From NCBI GenBank assembly GCA_014084085.1, contig NPFB01000086.1:1-64000 (forward strand): 64,000 nucleotides of DNA, read 5' to 3'. The stretch comes from Hondaea fermentalgiana (Eukaryota > Sar > Bigyra > Thraustochytrida > Thraustochytriidae). Made by a program: the position numbers and the translations under genes. Below, one piece after another: positions 19,100 to 28,266 of the stretch. The notes beneath the pieces are model-generated. The model ran no database searches, had not been told where the DNA came from, and worked only from the letters and a program-made list of their open reading frames with translations. Within the stretch, counting starts at the first letter, position 1. The number at the start of each line of letters is the position of its first letter.

Positions 19100-19425
19100 A
19101 TTGGAGGCCATGAAGCAAGTAGAGTTTTGATTTTCTTTCGTTAGCCCCCCCCCAAAAAAAAACTTCTTCCATTTTGTTCCCTTTTTCCTCTTCTTCGTTC
19201 ACCAAAGGCAAGCCTTTATCATTTTATATGATTTTTTTCCCGTTACTTTCTCTCTTTTTTTCTACTATGATGTTCCGTAAAGAGAGCGGAGAGCGTCTCC
19301 GCAGCACGTCGATGCTTTGCTTGCAAGCGCTTATGCAGACACACAACAGAACCTTTGCCAGCCGTGACTTGCTCGCTCGATGTTGCGCTGCGGACAAAAA
19401 AGGTTTATATCGCCGCTCCATCAGC
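19100..19425. other. Convergent spacer
   Basis: 326 bp between the stops of two convergent genes. It is pyrimidine-rich with a poly-C/poly-A junction at 19147-19162 and probably contains both 3' UTRs. Nothing else is recognised. Confidence 0.6.
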
Positions 19426-22314
19426 CTAATCCTCATCCTCGTCCTCGTCATCATCCTCCTCGAGCCAGGCCACAAACTGGGCCGTCTGCACGAGCGCAGT
19501 GACCTTGCCATCCGTGTCAGTGAGATCGTCCTTCCACTCGATGATTGCCTCCGGTGGAACAACGTCGTTGTTGTAAAAGAGCATGAACACCTTTTCCAGG
19601 AGGCTCTGCTGGTTTGAGGCGCGAGGGAAGCCCGCCTTGTGAAAGGCAGCCTGCACAGCAAAAAGCATCTTCATCTGAAGCTGCAGCTGCTCGCTCGATG
19701 GCTCCTCGGCATAGAGGAGCTTGCCAAGCAGCGGGCCGTAACCCGTGGGCGAGGCCCATTTGCACGTTTCCTCCTCGACATACTCGGGATGCGCAGCAAG
19801 CGCACGCTCGACAAAGACAATGGCAAAGTCTGCGCTGACCTTGCTCGCGTCCACCTTGTCGGCGAGGTCCTTGCCCATGACTCCCGAGGAGATGAGCTCG
19901 TCAATGAGTTTGGTATCGACGGAGTCGCCTTCGCTCTCTTCCCCAGCGGACTTCTTCTTAAAGTCGGGCAGAGCGACAGAGACGAGTGCCTCACCGAGAT
20001 CCTCGTCACCAAAGGCTTCGTTCTCCTGAAGCAACTTGGCAATACGGCGCGTGTTGGCAAGGCGATCCTTGTCGACGTCGTCACCCGCGTCAATCTTCTC
20101 CTTTTGCTTGGCGCAGACAAGCTCGAGGCCCTCGGCCACATCGGCGGACGTGGCAATCTCCTCCTTGACAAGAGCAGTGATCAGAGAAACAGCCACCTTG
20201 CACTCCTTGACACCCTCCTTGTTGCCGCGAAGCACCGTCTTGCGAATCACCTGGGGCATGTACTCCTTGCTGTTGAGCTCGCGTACAGCAGCCACGGCGT
20301 CCTTCTTGTTCTCCATGAGCATGTACGTCTTGAGCATAGCTTCGGTGCGGGCCTGAAGTTCTTCTTCGGTAAGCTTTTTCTGCTCCTTGGGCTTGGCGGC
20401 ACCCTGCTTCTCGTTGGCTCCATCCTCGGCCCAGTCGTTGCCAGCGTTGCCAAGTTCAGCAAGCTCAGCAAGGTTCCGGTTGCGCCGCACGCCCAGTTTG
20501 GGGCGGCCAGGGGGCTCGTCGTCCATTGCACCGCCACGACCGCCGCCACCACCATAACCACCAGGACCGCTGGGACCACCGTAGCCGCCAGGACCTCCAG
20601 GGCCACCGTAGCCGCCGGGACCTCCAGGGCCACCGTAGCCGCCAGGGCCTCCCGGACCACCAAAGCCGCCGGGGCCGCCAAAGCCACCCTGCTGCTGTTC
20701 CATGTCCCGATCACGACGGCCGCTGCTTCCAAAGGCCATGGAAGCGCGCTCGCGATCGTAGTCGGGCTGGCGACGACCGCCCATGGGGAAGTCCGCCTGT
20801 GGACCACGCATGCCACCGCCAAAGCCACCAGGGCCGGCCGCACCGGGTCCTCCTGCCTGTGGGCCGCCAAAGCCTCCCTCCTCGTCGAGGCCGCGACGAG
20901 AAGTGCCGAAAGCATGCGATCCGGGACGCTCGCGGGGAGCGCCACCAGGTCCACCGGGACCACCAAAGCCACCAGGTCCGCTGCGACCGGCGAACGGGCC
21001 ATCAGCACCACCCTCGCGAGGTCCACGATTAAAGGCAGCAGGCGCAGCAGGGGCTCCGCGACGCGAGTTGAAGGCGGAAAATTCCTGCTCGCGCTCCATG
21101 TCGCGGTCGCGGTCGCCGAACATGCGATGACGCTCGGTGTCCTTGCTGGCGCGAGACGAAGCAAAGATGCTGTCCCACTTGTCGCCTCCTTCCTTCTTTG
21201 GCTTGGTCTCACTGGACGCCTCGGCGGCCTCGCTGGTAGCCTCGCTGGCCTCTCCCGCAGCCGGCTTTTCCGGTGCCGGGCTCGTCGGCTTGTCTTCCAC
21301 CGCGGCTTCCTCAGTCTTTTCAGCCTTCTCCTCAGCGGCAGGGGTCTCGCTTTCAGGAGCAGGGGCAGAGGCCTCCCCCTCGGAATCCTTGGTCGTCGTT
21401 TCCTCGCCGGCGCGCTTGGGCTTATTAAGCTTCAAACGAGGACGGGACTCTTCCGCGTCTTCGGCGGCCGGAGGCGGGGTGGCGGCGGCAGGAGGAGGTC
21501 CGCGACGCCAGTTGTCTTCCTCGGGCTGCGGGGTGCTGCTCGCCTGCACGGGCGGGGGCCCGCCGCGGCGCCAGTTATCCTCCGCCAGGGGATTCGCCCT
21601 TGTAGATTCGGCACCACCGGCAGCGGCAGCAGCAGCAGGAGGGGTACTCCGACGCCACTGGTCGACGCTGTCGGCTTCGCTGGCCGGAGCGGGGCCAGAC
21701 CCCGCACGCTCAGGAACAGGGGCCTGTTGGATGCGGGTACGGCGCCAATCGTCCTCGCCATCGGCGGCGCTGGCCATCGGGGCCTCGCCGCCCGTCACGG
21801 CAGGGCCGCCAGCACGAGGTCCACGGCGCCACTCGTCTTCGGCATCCGCGGCCGAAAATGCGGGGCCGTCCATACCCATGCCACCGGCAGGAGGACCCGA
21901 ACGCCATTCGTCGGGCTCAGGGCCAGGGCCGCCAAATCCACCAGCGCCAGGGCCGCCGAAGCCGCCGCCGGCACCAGGGCCACCACGCGTGGGGGGTGCC
22001 GGGCCGCGACGCCACTGGGTGTCCTCGTCGGCAGCTGAAAACATGGGCTCATCGCCAAAGCCGCCGCCGCCGCCGCCTTCACCGAATGCACCACCGCCGC
22101 CGCCGCCGCCACGCGTCCATTCGCCGTCAGCGCCGCCACCTTCACCGAAGCCGCCGCCAAAGCCACCGCCGAAGCCGCCGCCGGGGGCGCCACGGCCGCG
22201 GCGGTCCTCGCGGGGCATGCCACTCGGGGCACGAGGAAGAACATCGTTCTCACCCTTGAAGTCCTTGCCAAGGAACTCCCCAAGGCCCATCTTCTTGCCC
22301 TTCTTCTTGCTCAT
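19426..22314 (-). CDS. eIF4B-like / eIF4G-like translation factor (DWRR repeats, RGG, MA3, W2)
   Basis: 962 residues from the ATG at 22312-22314. The N-terminus MSKKKGKKMGLGEFLGKDF matches the KKKGKTISLTDFLAEDG start of eIF4B. Residues about 55-280 contain eight or so spaced D/N/Q-WRR units (DEWRSG, DDWRRT, DNWRRG), as in eIF4B-type repeats, in Gly/Pro-rich sequence. About 430-620 is rich in FGG/YGGPGG repeats with RGG-like spots. The C-terminal third is folded: about 646-770 resembles an MA3 domain, and about 796-955 resembles the W2/eIF5C domain that ends eIF4G, including LFYNNDVVPPEAIIEW and FVAWLEE, followed by an acidic tail. I see no eIF4E-binding motif or MIF4G HEAT domain. It likely acts in cap-dependent initiation in the cytosol; its partner set is inferred. 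It is convergent with the PPPDE-fusion gene. Confidence 0.75.
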   Translation of the reverse strand: MSKKKGKKMGLGEFLGKDFKGENDVLPRAPSGMPREDRRGRGAPGGGFGGGFGGGFGEGGGADGEWTRGGGGGGGAFGEGGGGGGFGDEPMFSAADEDTQWRRGPAPPTRGGPGAGGGFGGPGAGGFGGPGPEPDEWRSGPPAGGMGMDGPAFSAADAEDEWRRGPRAGGPAVTGGEAPMASAADGEDDWRRTRIQQAPVPERAGSGPAPASEADSVDQWRRSTPPAAAAAAGGAESTRANPLAEDNWRRGGPPPVQASSTPQPEEDNWRRGPPPAAATPPPAAEDAEESRPRLKLNKPKRAGEETTTKDSEGEASAPAPESETPAAEEKAEKTEEAAVEDKPTSPAPEKPAAGEASEATSEAAEASSETKPKKEGGDKWDSIFASSRASKDTERHRMFGDRDRDMEREQEFSAFNSRRGAPAAPAAFNRGPREGGADGPFAGRSGPGGFGGPGGPGGAPRERPGSHAFGTSRRGLDEEGGFGGPQAGGPGAAGPGGFGGGMRGPQADFPMGGRRQPDYDRERASMAFGSSGRRDRDMEQQQGGFGGPGGFGGPGGPGGYGGPGGPGGYGGPGGPGGYGGPSGPGGYGGGGGRGGAMDDEPPGRPKLGVRRNRNLAELAELGNAGNDWAEDGANEKQGAAKPKEQKKLTEEELQARTEAMLKTYMLMENKKDAVAAVRELNSKEYMPQVIRKTVLRGNKEGVKECKVAVSLITALVKEEIATSADVAEGLELVCAKQKEKIDAGDDVDKDRLANTRRIAKLLQENEAFGDEDLGEALVSVALPDFKKKSAGEESEGDSVDTKLIDELISSGVMGKDLADKVDASKVSADFAIVFVERALAAHPEYVEEETCKWASPTGYGPLLGKLLYAEEPSSEQLQLQMKMLFAVQAAFHKAGFPRASNQQSLLEKVFMLFYNNDVVPPEAIIEWKDDLTDTDGKVTALVQTAQFVAWLEEDDDEDEDED

Positions 22315-23295
22315 CTTGCCGAGAATCTACGTGTACTGCAACAACGCTAGCTGGTGTTGGATGCCTCTTCTTGTTGCTGATATTCGTCGCCCCGCCTTCG
22401 AATCAAGCTCCTGTGCACGTTTCAAAACAGAATTCGCAGCCACGAATTGTCGTTTCTACATTGTCAGTCACCACTCTCTTCTCCTTTTCGTTCTCCTCCG
22501 CATTTCATCCCTCCCCCATCTCGCTTGAACTCTCTTTGATGCTCAAGCCGTGATACAACATCACGAGGAGGCCGGCCCAGACTAACGGTGGTCCTCCTCG
22601 TCCTTCAACTGCGAGAGTCGCGGCCATGGGCAAGCCTCGAAGCTGCGTCTGACAACTGCAAAGCGGGGCGAATTGCGGGCTCACGCCTTCGCCTTCACCC
22701 CGCGTGCTCGCTCGCAGCCTCGACCTCGCGCGCCGTCATACTGCCCAACCTTGCGCTCGTGACGGTCGTCGCCCATGGCCATGTCATCACAGCGGGGCCG
22801 CCGACTCTCTCCGCATCGCTGCCTCCTCGAGCGGAGACCGCCGGCGAGAGAGCTCGCCGCGGGCTGCCGCGGCCTCCGCGCCCCTCCCTCGCCGCCCGGG
22901 CGCCGCCGCCTGCACGTACCGATCCTGCGCGTGGTTTCGCGCGGGGTGGAGTTGATCTGGCCGCCCGCCGCCTCTCGCTCGCTTGACGGCGCCACCGAGC
23001 TCGGAACCGAGACGGAACCGGGCGGGAACCCACGCGCGGCCACCAATTGGGCCCCTAGCTGGAGGCTAGAAAGGGCTACGGGCGGCAGCTACTTTTGCGT
23101 TGCGGGAACGGGAACTTGTTGAGCGATCGATGCATGTGGTAGTAAAGGGAGGGCGAGGAATAAGGTTCATCAAGAAGACGCATTTGGGAGGGCATCGAGG
23201 AAGAGAGAGAGGCTCGTTCAAAGAATGATGTGGCAGAGATACTACATTCGTGACAGAAAAGAAGATTCTAATGTATTGATTGGGTAGTTGCGTGA
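22315..23295. other. Upstream region of the eIF4-like gene and downstream region of Sds22
   Basis: 981 bp separating two minus-strand genes. The left part, next to 22314, should contain promoter and leader of the eIF4-like gene. The middle is very GC-rich (22650-23050) and the right 200 bp are AT-richer, consistent with the Sds22 3' UTR. Open frames here are Arg/Ala-rich artefacts. Confidence 0.55.
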
Positions 23296-24480
23296 TCATC
23301 GGAAGCGAACAGCATCGATCTGGACAAGAGAGGGAAGCGTTGCTGCGAGACGCTTCCGGTACTCAAAGTCGCGCTCGATAGGATTGTGGTCGAGATAGAT
23401 TGTGGCCAGCTGACTTCCGAGTGGGGCCAGCTTTTCAATCTCTTCAAAGGAAGCAATCCCGTTGTAGCTCATCCAAAGCTCCTCGAGCTTTGGCAAGCTT
23501 TCCACCGGAAGTCCATCCATAGAGGTGATACGGTTGTTGCTCACATCAAGTGTGTTCAGGTTTGAAAGAGCATCAAGACCGCTAAACTCCTCAATACCTT
23601 GGTGACTTAGGTACAGCTCCTCGAGGGAAGCAAGGCCGGAAAGCCCATCGCCAATGTGCCGCAGACGGTTGCTTTGCACCGACATCCGCACCAGACTTTT
23701 CAACGAGTCAATACCTTCAATGCTCTGTATCTTGTTTTTGCCCAGCCACAATTCCTCGAGTTTGGTCAGTGTTTCAAGACCCTCCATCTTTCGAATTCGA
23801 TTCATGCCAAGGTCGAGAATGCGCAGGTTTGTGAGGGTCTCGAGGCCTTGAATCTTGGTGAGCTTGTTTTCAGCGACGTGCAGACGCTCAAGTTGGGTCA
23901 AAGGCGCGAGAATTGCCGGGTCGAGCTCGCGAAGACGGTTGTATGAAATGTCGAGATTTGTCAAATTGACCAGATGCTGTACGCCTTCGAGCGTGTTGAG
24001 TCTGTTCTCGTAAAGTTCCAGCGAGACAAGGTTGGTGAGCGAGGCTAGTCCTGACACTTCGCGTACAAAGTTGGCTCGCAGGCAAAAAGACTCGAGGTTG
24101 GTCAAGTGTTCAACGCCAGTGACGACCGTCACTTTTTGGCCTGATGTTCCGATCCACTCGTATCGCTCCATGTTCGGGTCGCTGATGTCCGTAACGTCTC
24201 CAGGTCCGATGAACCTTAGCGCTGGTGGGAGCTCTTCGTCCTTTTCGTCATCGCTCAGGTACCCTTCCTCGCCGGGTTTCGGCGCTGCGGCATCATCGTC
24301 GTGGGTCTTGGGCGCTTCGTCACCTTCGCTCCGTTTCCCCAAAGCATCGACGCTCTCTGCCACGCGCACGGAGCCGTACTGCGTGATCTTCACGCCGTTC
24401 ACCTCCACGGTCTGCGGCTCCAGCGCGCCTTCTGCGCCTGCGCCCGTCGCGCCCTTCGCGTCGGCGCCTTCGTCGCTCAT
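23296..24480 (-). CDS. PPP1R7: Protein phosphatase 1 regulatory subunit Sds22 (PPP1R7)
   Basis: 394 residues from the ATG at 24478-24480; the frame continues upstream but only with TTG. After an acidic N-terminal 110 residues (EEGYLSDDEKDEELPP), the protein is a chain of about eleven SDS22-type leucine-rich repeats of 22 residues, for example LTNLVSLELYENRLNTLEGV and LTKLEELWLGKNKIQSIEGI. It closes with the family LRR cap IYLDHNPIERDFEYRKRLAATLPSLVQIDAVRFR-like ending. By family it binds the catalytic subunit of PP1 and affects its activity and nuclear localisation in mitosis. Length and ending match the family well. It is divergent from the coiled-coil repeat gene with 671 bp between them. 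Confidence 0.92.
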   Translation of the reverse strand: MSDEGADAKGATGAGAEGALEPQTVEVNGVKITQYGSVRVAESVDALGKRSEGDEAPKTHDDDAAAPKPGEEGYLSDDEKDEELPPALRFIGPGDVTDISDPNMERYEWIGTSGQKVTVVTGVEHLTNLESFCLRANFVREVSGLASLTNLVSLELYENRLNTLEGVQHLVNLTNLDISYNRLRELDPAILAPLTQLERLHVAENKLTKIQGLETLTNLRILDLGMNRIRKMEGLETLTKLEELWLGKNKIQSIEGIDSLKSLVRMSVQSNRLRHIGDGLSGLASLEELYLSHQGIEEFSGLDALSNLNTLDVSNNRITSMDGLPVESLPKLEELWMSYNGIASFEEIEKLAPLGSQLATIYLDHNPIERDFEYRKRLAATLPSLVQIDAVRFR

Positions 24481-25151
24481 CCGGTTTTCCTTGGATCTCT
24501 CGATCAATCGATCGAACGATCCTTCTCTCGCCTGCCTCCCTAAGACGAGCTCCTTCGCGCGCTGAGCGAGGCAAAGCAAGCCCGCGCGCCGCGCTGTCGC
24601 CCTCTCCCTCGCTCCCGCCTCGCGCTGCGCCCGCGAGCCCGCCCGGATGGATCCCGCTCTGCGAGAGCGCGTCCGCCTCGCCTTCTCGATTCTGCCCTTC
24701 GCAGTGTCCTTTTCGAATTTTCAAATCGCCATGGTTGCATGGTTGATGTTTCTGTTTCTGTTTCCTTTCTTTTTCGAATTTTCAAATCATTTCCCGTCTT
24801 GTTTTGAAATAAGAAGAAGAAGAAGAAGAAGCCAGGGAAGAAGTAGAAGAAGAAGAAGACTTGGGTTGGGTTTTTCCCATCGAGCATGGCTTGCCTTGGC
24901 GCGCGGCAATCATGTTTCGGGCGCCGCGCCTCGCGCAGCGCGCTCGACGGAGGACGCGAGGACAGCGGAGGAAGTCCCGGCGGGAGACGCCACGCGCGGC
25001 ACTTGGAGGCGATCTCGAGCGGCGGACAGACGGAGACTCTGCCCCGCCAGACAAAAGCTCTGATCGTCGTGGTGATTAGCAGCAGCAGCAACAGCTGCAG
25101 CAGCCGAGTGCAAGATCTTGCGCTTGCTGCGCCGGCACGGACGCGACCGCG
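24481..25151. other. Divergent promoter region (Sds22 / coiled-coil protein)
   Basis: 671 bp between divergent start codons. It has a purine-rich (gaa)n tract at about 24812-24862 and a cagcag-type stretch at 25079-25100, with GC-rich flanks. No recognised core promoter element stands out. Confidence 0.55.
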
Positions 25152-26606
25152 ATGTCGAGCGTGCAGGACGTCTCCGTGGAGATCGTGGGGTCCACTTCGA
25201 GCCCTGACGTTGCCTCAGGGTCTACCGAAGAAGTTGTCGTGGTCTCAGAATCAGTCAAGGCAAAGGCCAAGAATACCCCAAAGACCGCGAAGACGAGGAA
25301 AGAGGTCTCGCGATGCGCATGTGAGCTACCATGGTGCCAAGCAAAGGAGGGCAACTTCCGCATGAGCTGGATTGTTAGAGGAAGCCGTGGTAAAGACCAA
25401 AAGGACCAGAAAGCGCGTGACAAAATTTTCTCCCGACTTCGGCCAAACTCCAAGTCTATGTCACTGAAGTCAAATGTGCAATTTAGATGGCATCACTTCC
25501 GCCCAGAGTCCTTTTCATTCAACGTGAAAAAGAATGATTGGGTGTTAAAAAACATCTTGGATGTGAAGGCGGTAACGAGCATGATGACCCCCCCTCCGCC
25601 GGGCGAACAGGCCGAGTGGAAATCGAGCAGGTGGGTTCTGCTCACCGAAAAGGTCACGCCGAGGAGTACTGCAGAACGGAGACTCATCTGTGAGATCGCC
25701 TCGCCGACAGGCAAGATAATTGAGACCGGAAGACGCACGCTCTCCGCCGCGCGTGCTGCCAAAAGCGATATGGAGCACGCCCAAATCCAGGCCGAGCGAA
25801 AGAGACGGGCCGAGATGGACCTCGCGCTCCAAAGAACCGTAGATGCGGAGGCGAAGCTCAAACGCGTGATGCGCGATGCCGACGTTGCAAAGGCACGCCA
25901 CGAATCTGCTCAGCAGAAAGCGAATATGCTGACAGTCGGTTTTCGCCAGCAAGTTCACTCTCTGAATAAGAAACTATCGGAGCTGATGGAGGAGAACAAC
26001 TACTTCAAGGCTTTAAGCCGTAGGTCACAAAATGAGCACCATCAAGGTTCCTGTTTGGAAAATCAGTCCAAGGATCTCAGGGAGCTTAACACACGCCTTC
26101 ACGTTCGCTCCTTGGAGAGACAGCTAGCGGCGCTAAAGGAAAAGGACGCGCGCCGCGAGGCCGAGCATCTCACCGCCAAACTGGCAGCACCTGGAGTTCG
26201 TTCCCTTGAGAGAGAGCTAGCGGCGCTAAAAGAGAAGGACGCGCGCCGCGAGGCCGAGCATCTCAACGGCAAATCGGCGGCATCTGAAGTTCGCTCCCTT
26301 GAGAGAGAGCTGGCAACGCTAAAGGAGAAGGACGCGCGCCGCGAGGCCGAGCATCTCGACGACAAATTGGCGGCATCTGCTGCGCGCCTTGAAGTTCGCT
26401 CCCTTAAAAATGAGCTGGAGGCGCTCAAGAGAGAGATCGAGACGCAACAGCGCGTCGTGGAGACCGCTGCCAAATCTATCAATGAATTAAAAGCCGAGAA
26501 CAAGTCTTTGCAGCTTAACAGCGTGGATCTGAAGAACAAAAACATCAAGCTCAAGGCAGAAAAGGCTCAGCTGCTGAGCTGGTATCGCCAGATGTCAAAA
26601 CCGTGA
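25152..26606 (+). CDS. Coiled-coil protein with 31-residue tandem repeats and a Cys/His N-terminus
   Basis: 484 residues, start ATG at 25152. Residues about 52-120 contain CACELPWC and, 50 residues later, RWHHFRPESF; the spacing C-x3/5-C ... HH-F recalls a THAP-like zinc module, but I cannot confirm it. A Lys/Arg-rich middle precedes a predicted coiled coil from about 205 to the end. Within it, the phrase LERELAALKEKDARREAEHL is repeated three times with a degenerate fourth, each unit 31 residues. The last 40 residues look like a leucine zipper (INELKAENKSLQL, LKNKNIKLKAEKAQLL). The shape suggests a dimeric DNA-binding or scaffold protein, but no family is recognised and function is unknown. 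The frame and repeats are certain; the zinc-finger reading is speculative. Confidence 0.7.
   Translation: MSSVQDVSVEIVGSTSSPDVASGSTEEVVVVSESVKAKAKNTPKTAKTRKEVSRCACELPWCQAKEGNFRMSWIVRGSRGKDQKDQKARDKIFSRLRPNSKSMSLKSNVQFRWHHFRPESFSFNVKKNDWVLKNILDVKAVTSMMTPPPPGEQAEWKSSRWVLLTEKVTPRSTAERRLICEIASPTGKIIETGRRTLSAARAAKSDMEHAQIQAERKRRAEMDLALQRTVDAEAKLKRVMRDADVAKARHESAQQKANMLTVGFRQQVHSLNKKLSELMEENNYFKALSRRSQNEHHQGSCLENQSKDLRELNTRLHVRSLERQLAALKEKDARREAEHLTAKLAAPGVRSLERELAALKEKDARREAEHLNGKSAASEVRSLERELATLKEKDARREAEHLDDKLAASAARLEVRSLKNELEALKREIETQQRVVETAAKSINELKAENKSLQLNSVDLKNKNIKLKAEKAQLLSWYRQMSKP
26103..26486 (+). repeat. 93-bp in-frame tandem repeat
   Basis: Units start at 26103, 26196, 26289 and 26394. 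The first three share long identical stretches (for example gacgcgcgccgcgaggccga), which points to recent duplication. The third carries a 12-bp insertion and the fourth is diverged. The repeat keeps the reading frame and coiled-coil heptads. Confidence 0.9.
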
Positions 26607-28266
26607 GCACTTCTGTCTGCGAACTTATTTCAGCCACCGGATATTGTAGTTCTGAGAACTTCGTTCACTGCCCTTCCAAAATCCCGTCCAAGGAACCCTG
26701 GTCTCGACTCCATGGGGATAACAAGACAAGTGAGATACCTGCTGCATTCCGCAACTACCGTGCCGAACGAGCGTTCAAGGCACTCTCGTACAACCCTGTT
26801 CACCTCTTTATCCGAACACGTAGTCGTCATGACCTAGCCTCACACGACTAGGCCTACAAAGACCTACTCTACATCATTCGCACTTGATTGGCATTCGACT
26901 TCCGCCCCAATGCTCTACCTTGTAGTAGGCCTAGTAAAGGACAATTTGTCATATTTTCGGCGCTCAGCTCTCAGCAGAAATCCGAGATCAGGGTGCTTAG
27001 AGCGATGATTATTGTTGGTAACATAGTTTCCAAGACAGCAAGCCTTTCAGTTGCTCTTGTTCCTAGCTGTTTTCAACCCCGTTTCATCGTCCGATTCCTG
27101 GCTTGCGCGTCAGTGTGAACACGAACGTCTCTTTTGACGTCATAACCTGTCAAGCCACCTGCCGCCCCCCGCCCTTTTGCCAACCCCCCATCAGAGTGGC
27201 GGATCAAATGCAGTGTGGTGGTCGTTGAATCGTACCCTCAAATAGAGAAGGCCGAGCTCTTTGGATTGTCAAAGGAGAAGCACAGAAGCAGCATGAGTCA
27301 TCATCACCTCCTTTTTTACCCTAACTCGCGGGCATGCTACAACATTTCTCTCAAGACAACAAAGCTCGCTCGCTTGCTTCTTCTCTCACTCGAGTCGGGA
27401 CCAGCAAGTGTTCATCCATATGCCCAAATTTAACCGTTGAGCTAGTGGGCGCTTTGCAACCTTCGGGTAAATCGGCGGTTTAATCATTCATCATATGGGG
27501 GCTACTCTAGAACTTCACCGTCAATCCGATTGTCTTGTACGAAACAAATTCTGAAAAAGACGTCAGGTAACAGTTAATTTAAGCGAGCGCCCCGTAATTG
27601 TACCGAGAGTGGACAAAGCAGTGCAACGAAAACGCCGAGACGCGAAGCGTGCCCGAGGGCGACGGCGCGTGGACCGCGCGAGTCTCGGAGGTGGTCACAC
27701 GAGAGACGAAGGACGCGCTGCCCGGCTGGCTGCAAGCGGCCTTCGGCAGAGAGAGTAAATCTTGGTCACCTCGCGCGAGCCACCTCACGCTCGCGCGTGG
27801 CGAGAGACCAAAGCTCTCGCTGGGCGAAGCCTGGAGGCCCGGTGAGGCTCGAGTGGAGGAGCGCGCGAAGCGAGCAAGCTCGCAAGTACATCCACCAAGA
27901 CACGTGAAAATTCTACACAACACGTGCGTGTGCTCGTTGGCGACTTTGCGACGAAGTAGCGATCGCGTGCGGAGGACTGCGTCCGTGTGGAGCGGATCGC
28001 GGAGAGGCCGTGCGCGTCCTCGTAGAGGAAGGGGTGGGGAGCTTCTTTCGAATTTCTGCTCTTCTCGTTTCCGTGGCCGCGCCGGACGTTCACGATTACA
28101 ACACAGAACGAGCTCCTCGACCCTAGCTGCTTTAACGACCTTTGTCAGCTCGTAAGCTTGCTTCGAGGGGAACAACTAGCCGGCTGGCGACGGTGTCAGC
28201 CGGCTAGTTAATTTGATTTTCGACCAGCAGCAGCACGGAGAGAGACCAATCGGACGGGTAGGTAGA
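26607..28266. other. Spacer upstream of the giant membrane protein gene
   Basis: 1.66 kb. The left half is AT-richer and carries two taggcct-type palindromic spots at 26849-26856 and 26929-26936. The right half, 27600-28150, is GC-rich and open on both strands, but its translations are Arg/Ser-rich without family resemblance. The last 120 bp contain gccggctgg/agccggctag inverted repeats at about 28178-28207, ahead of the start at 28267. Confidence 0.5.

Noticed and set aside
19639..22038. A 799-codon open frame antisense to the eIF4-like gene, plus other long frames at 20247-21212 and 21137-22528
   Set aside because: They are products of Gly/Pro-rich GC-biased codons read in other frames. 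The translations are repetitive (TTTAATTTT-like, GPPKPPG-like), whereas the opposite frame has clear eIF4 motifs.
27579..28175. Open frames of about 190 codons on both strands upstream of the giant gene
   Set aside because: Arg/Ser-rich without motifs; both strands are equally open, which is typical of GC-rich leader DNA.
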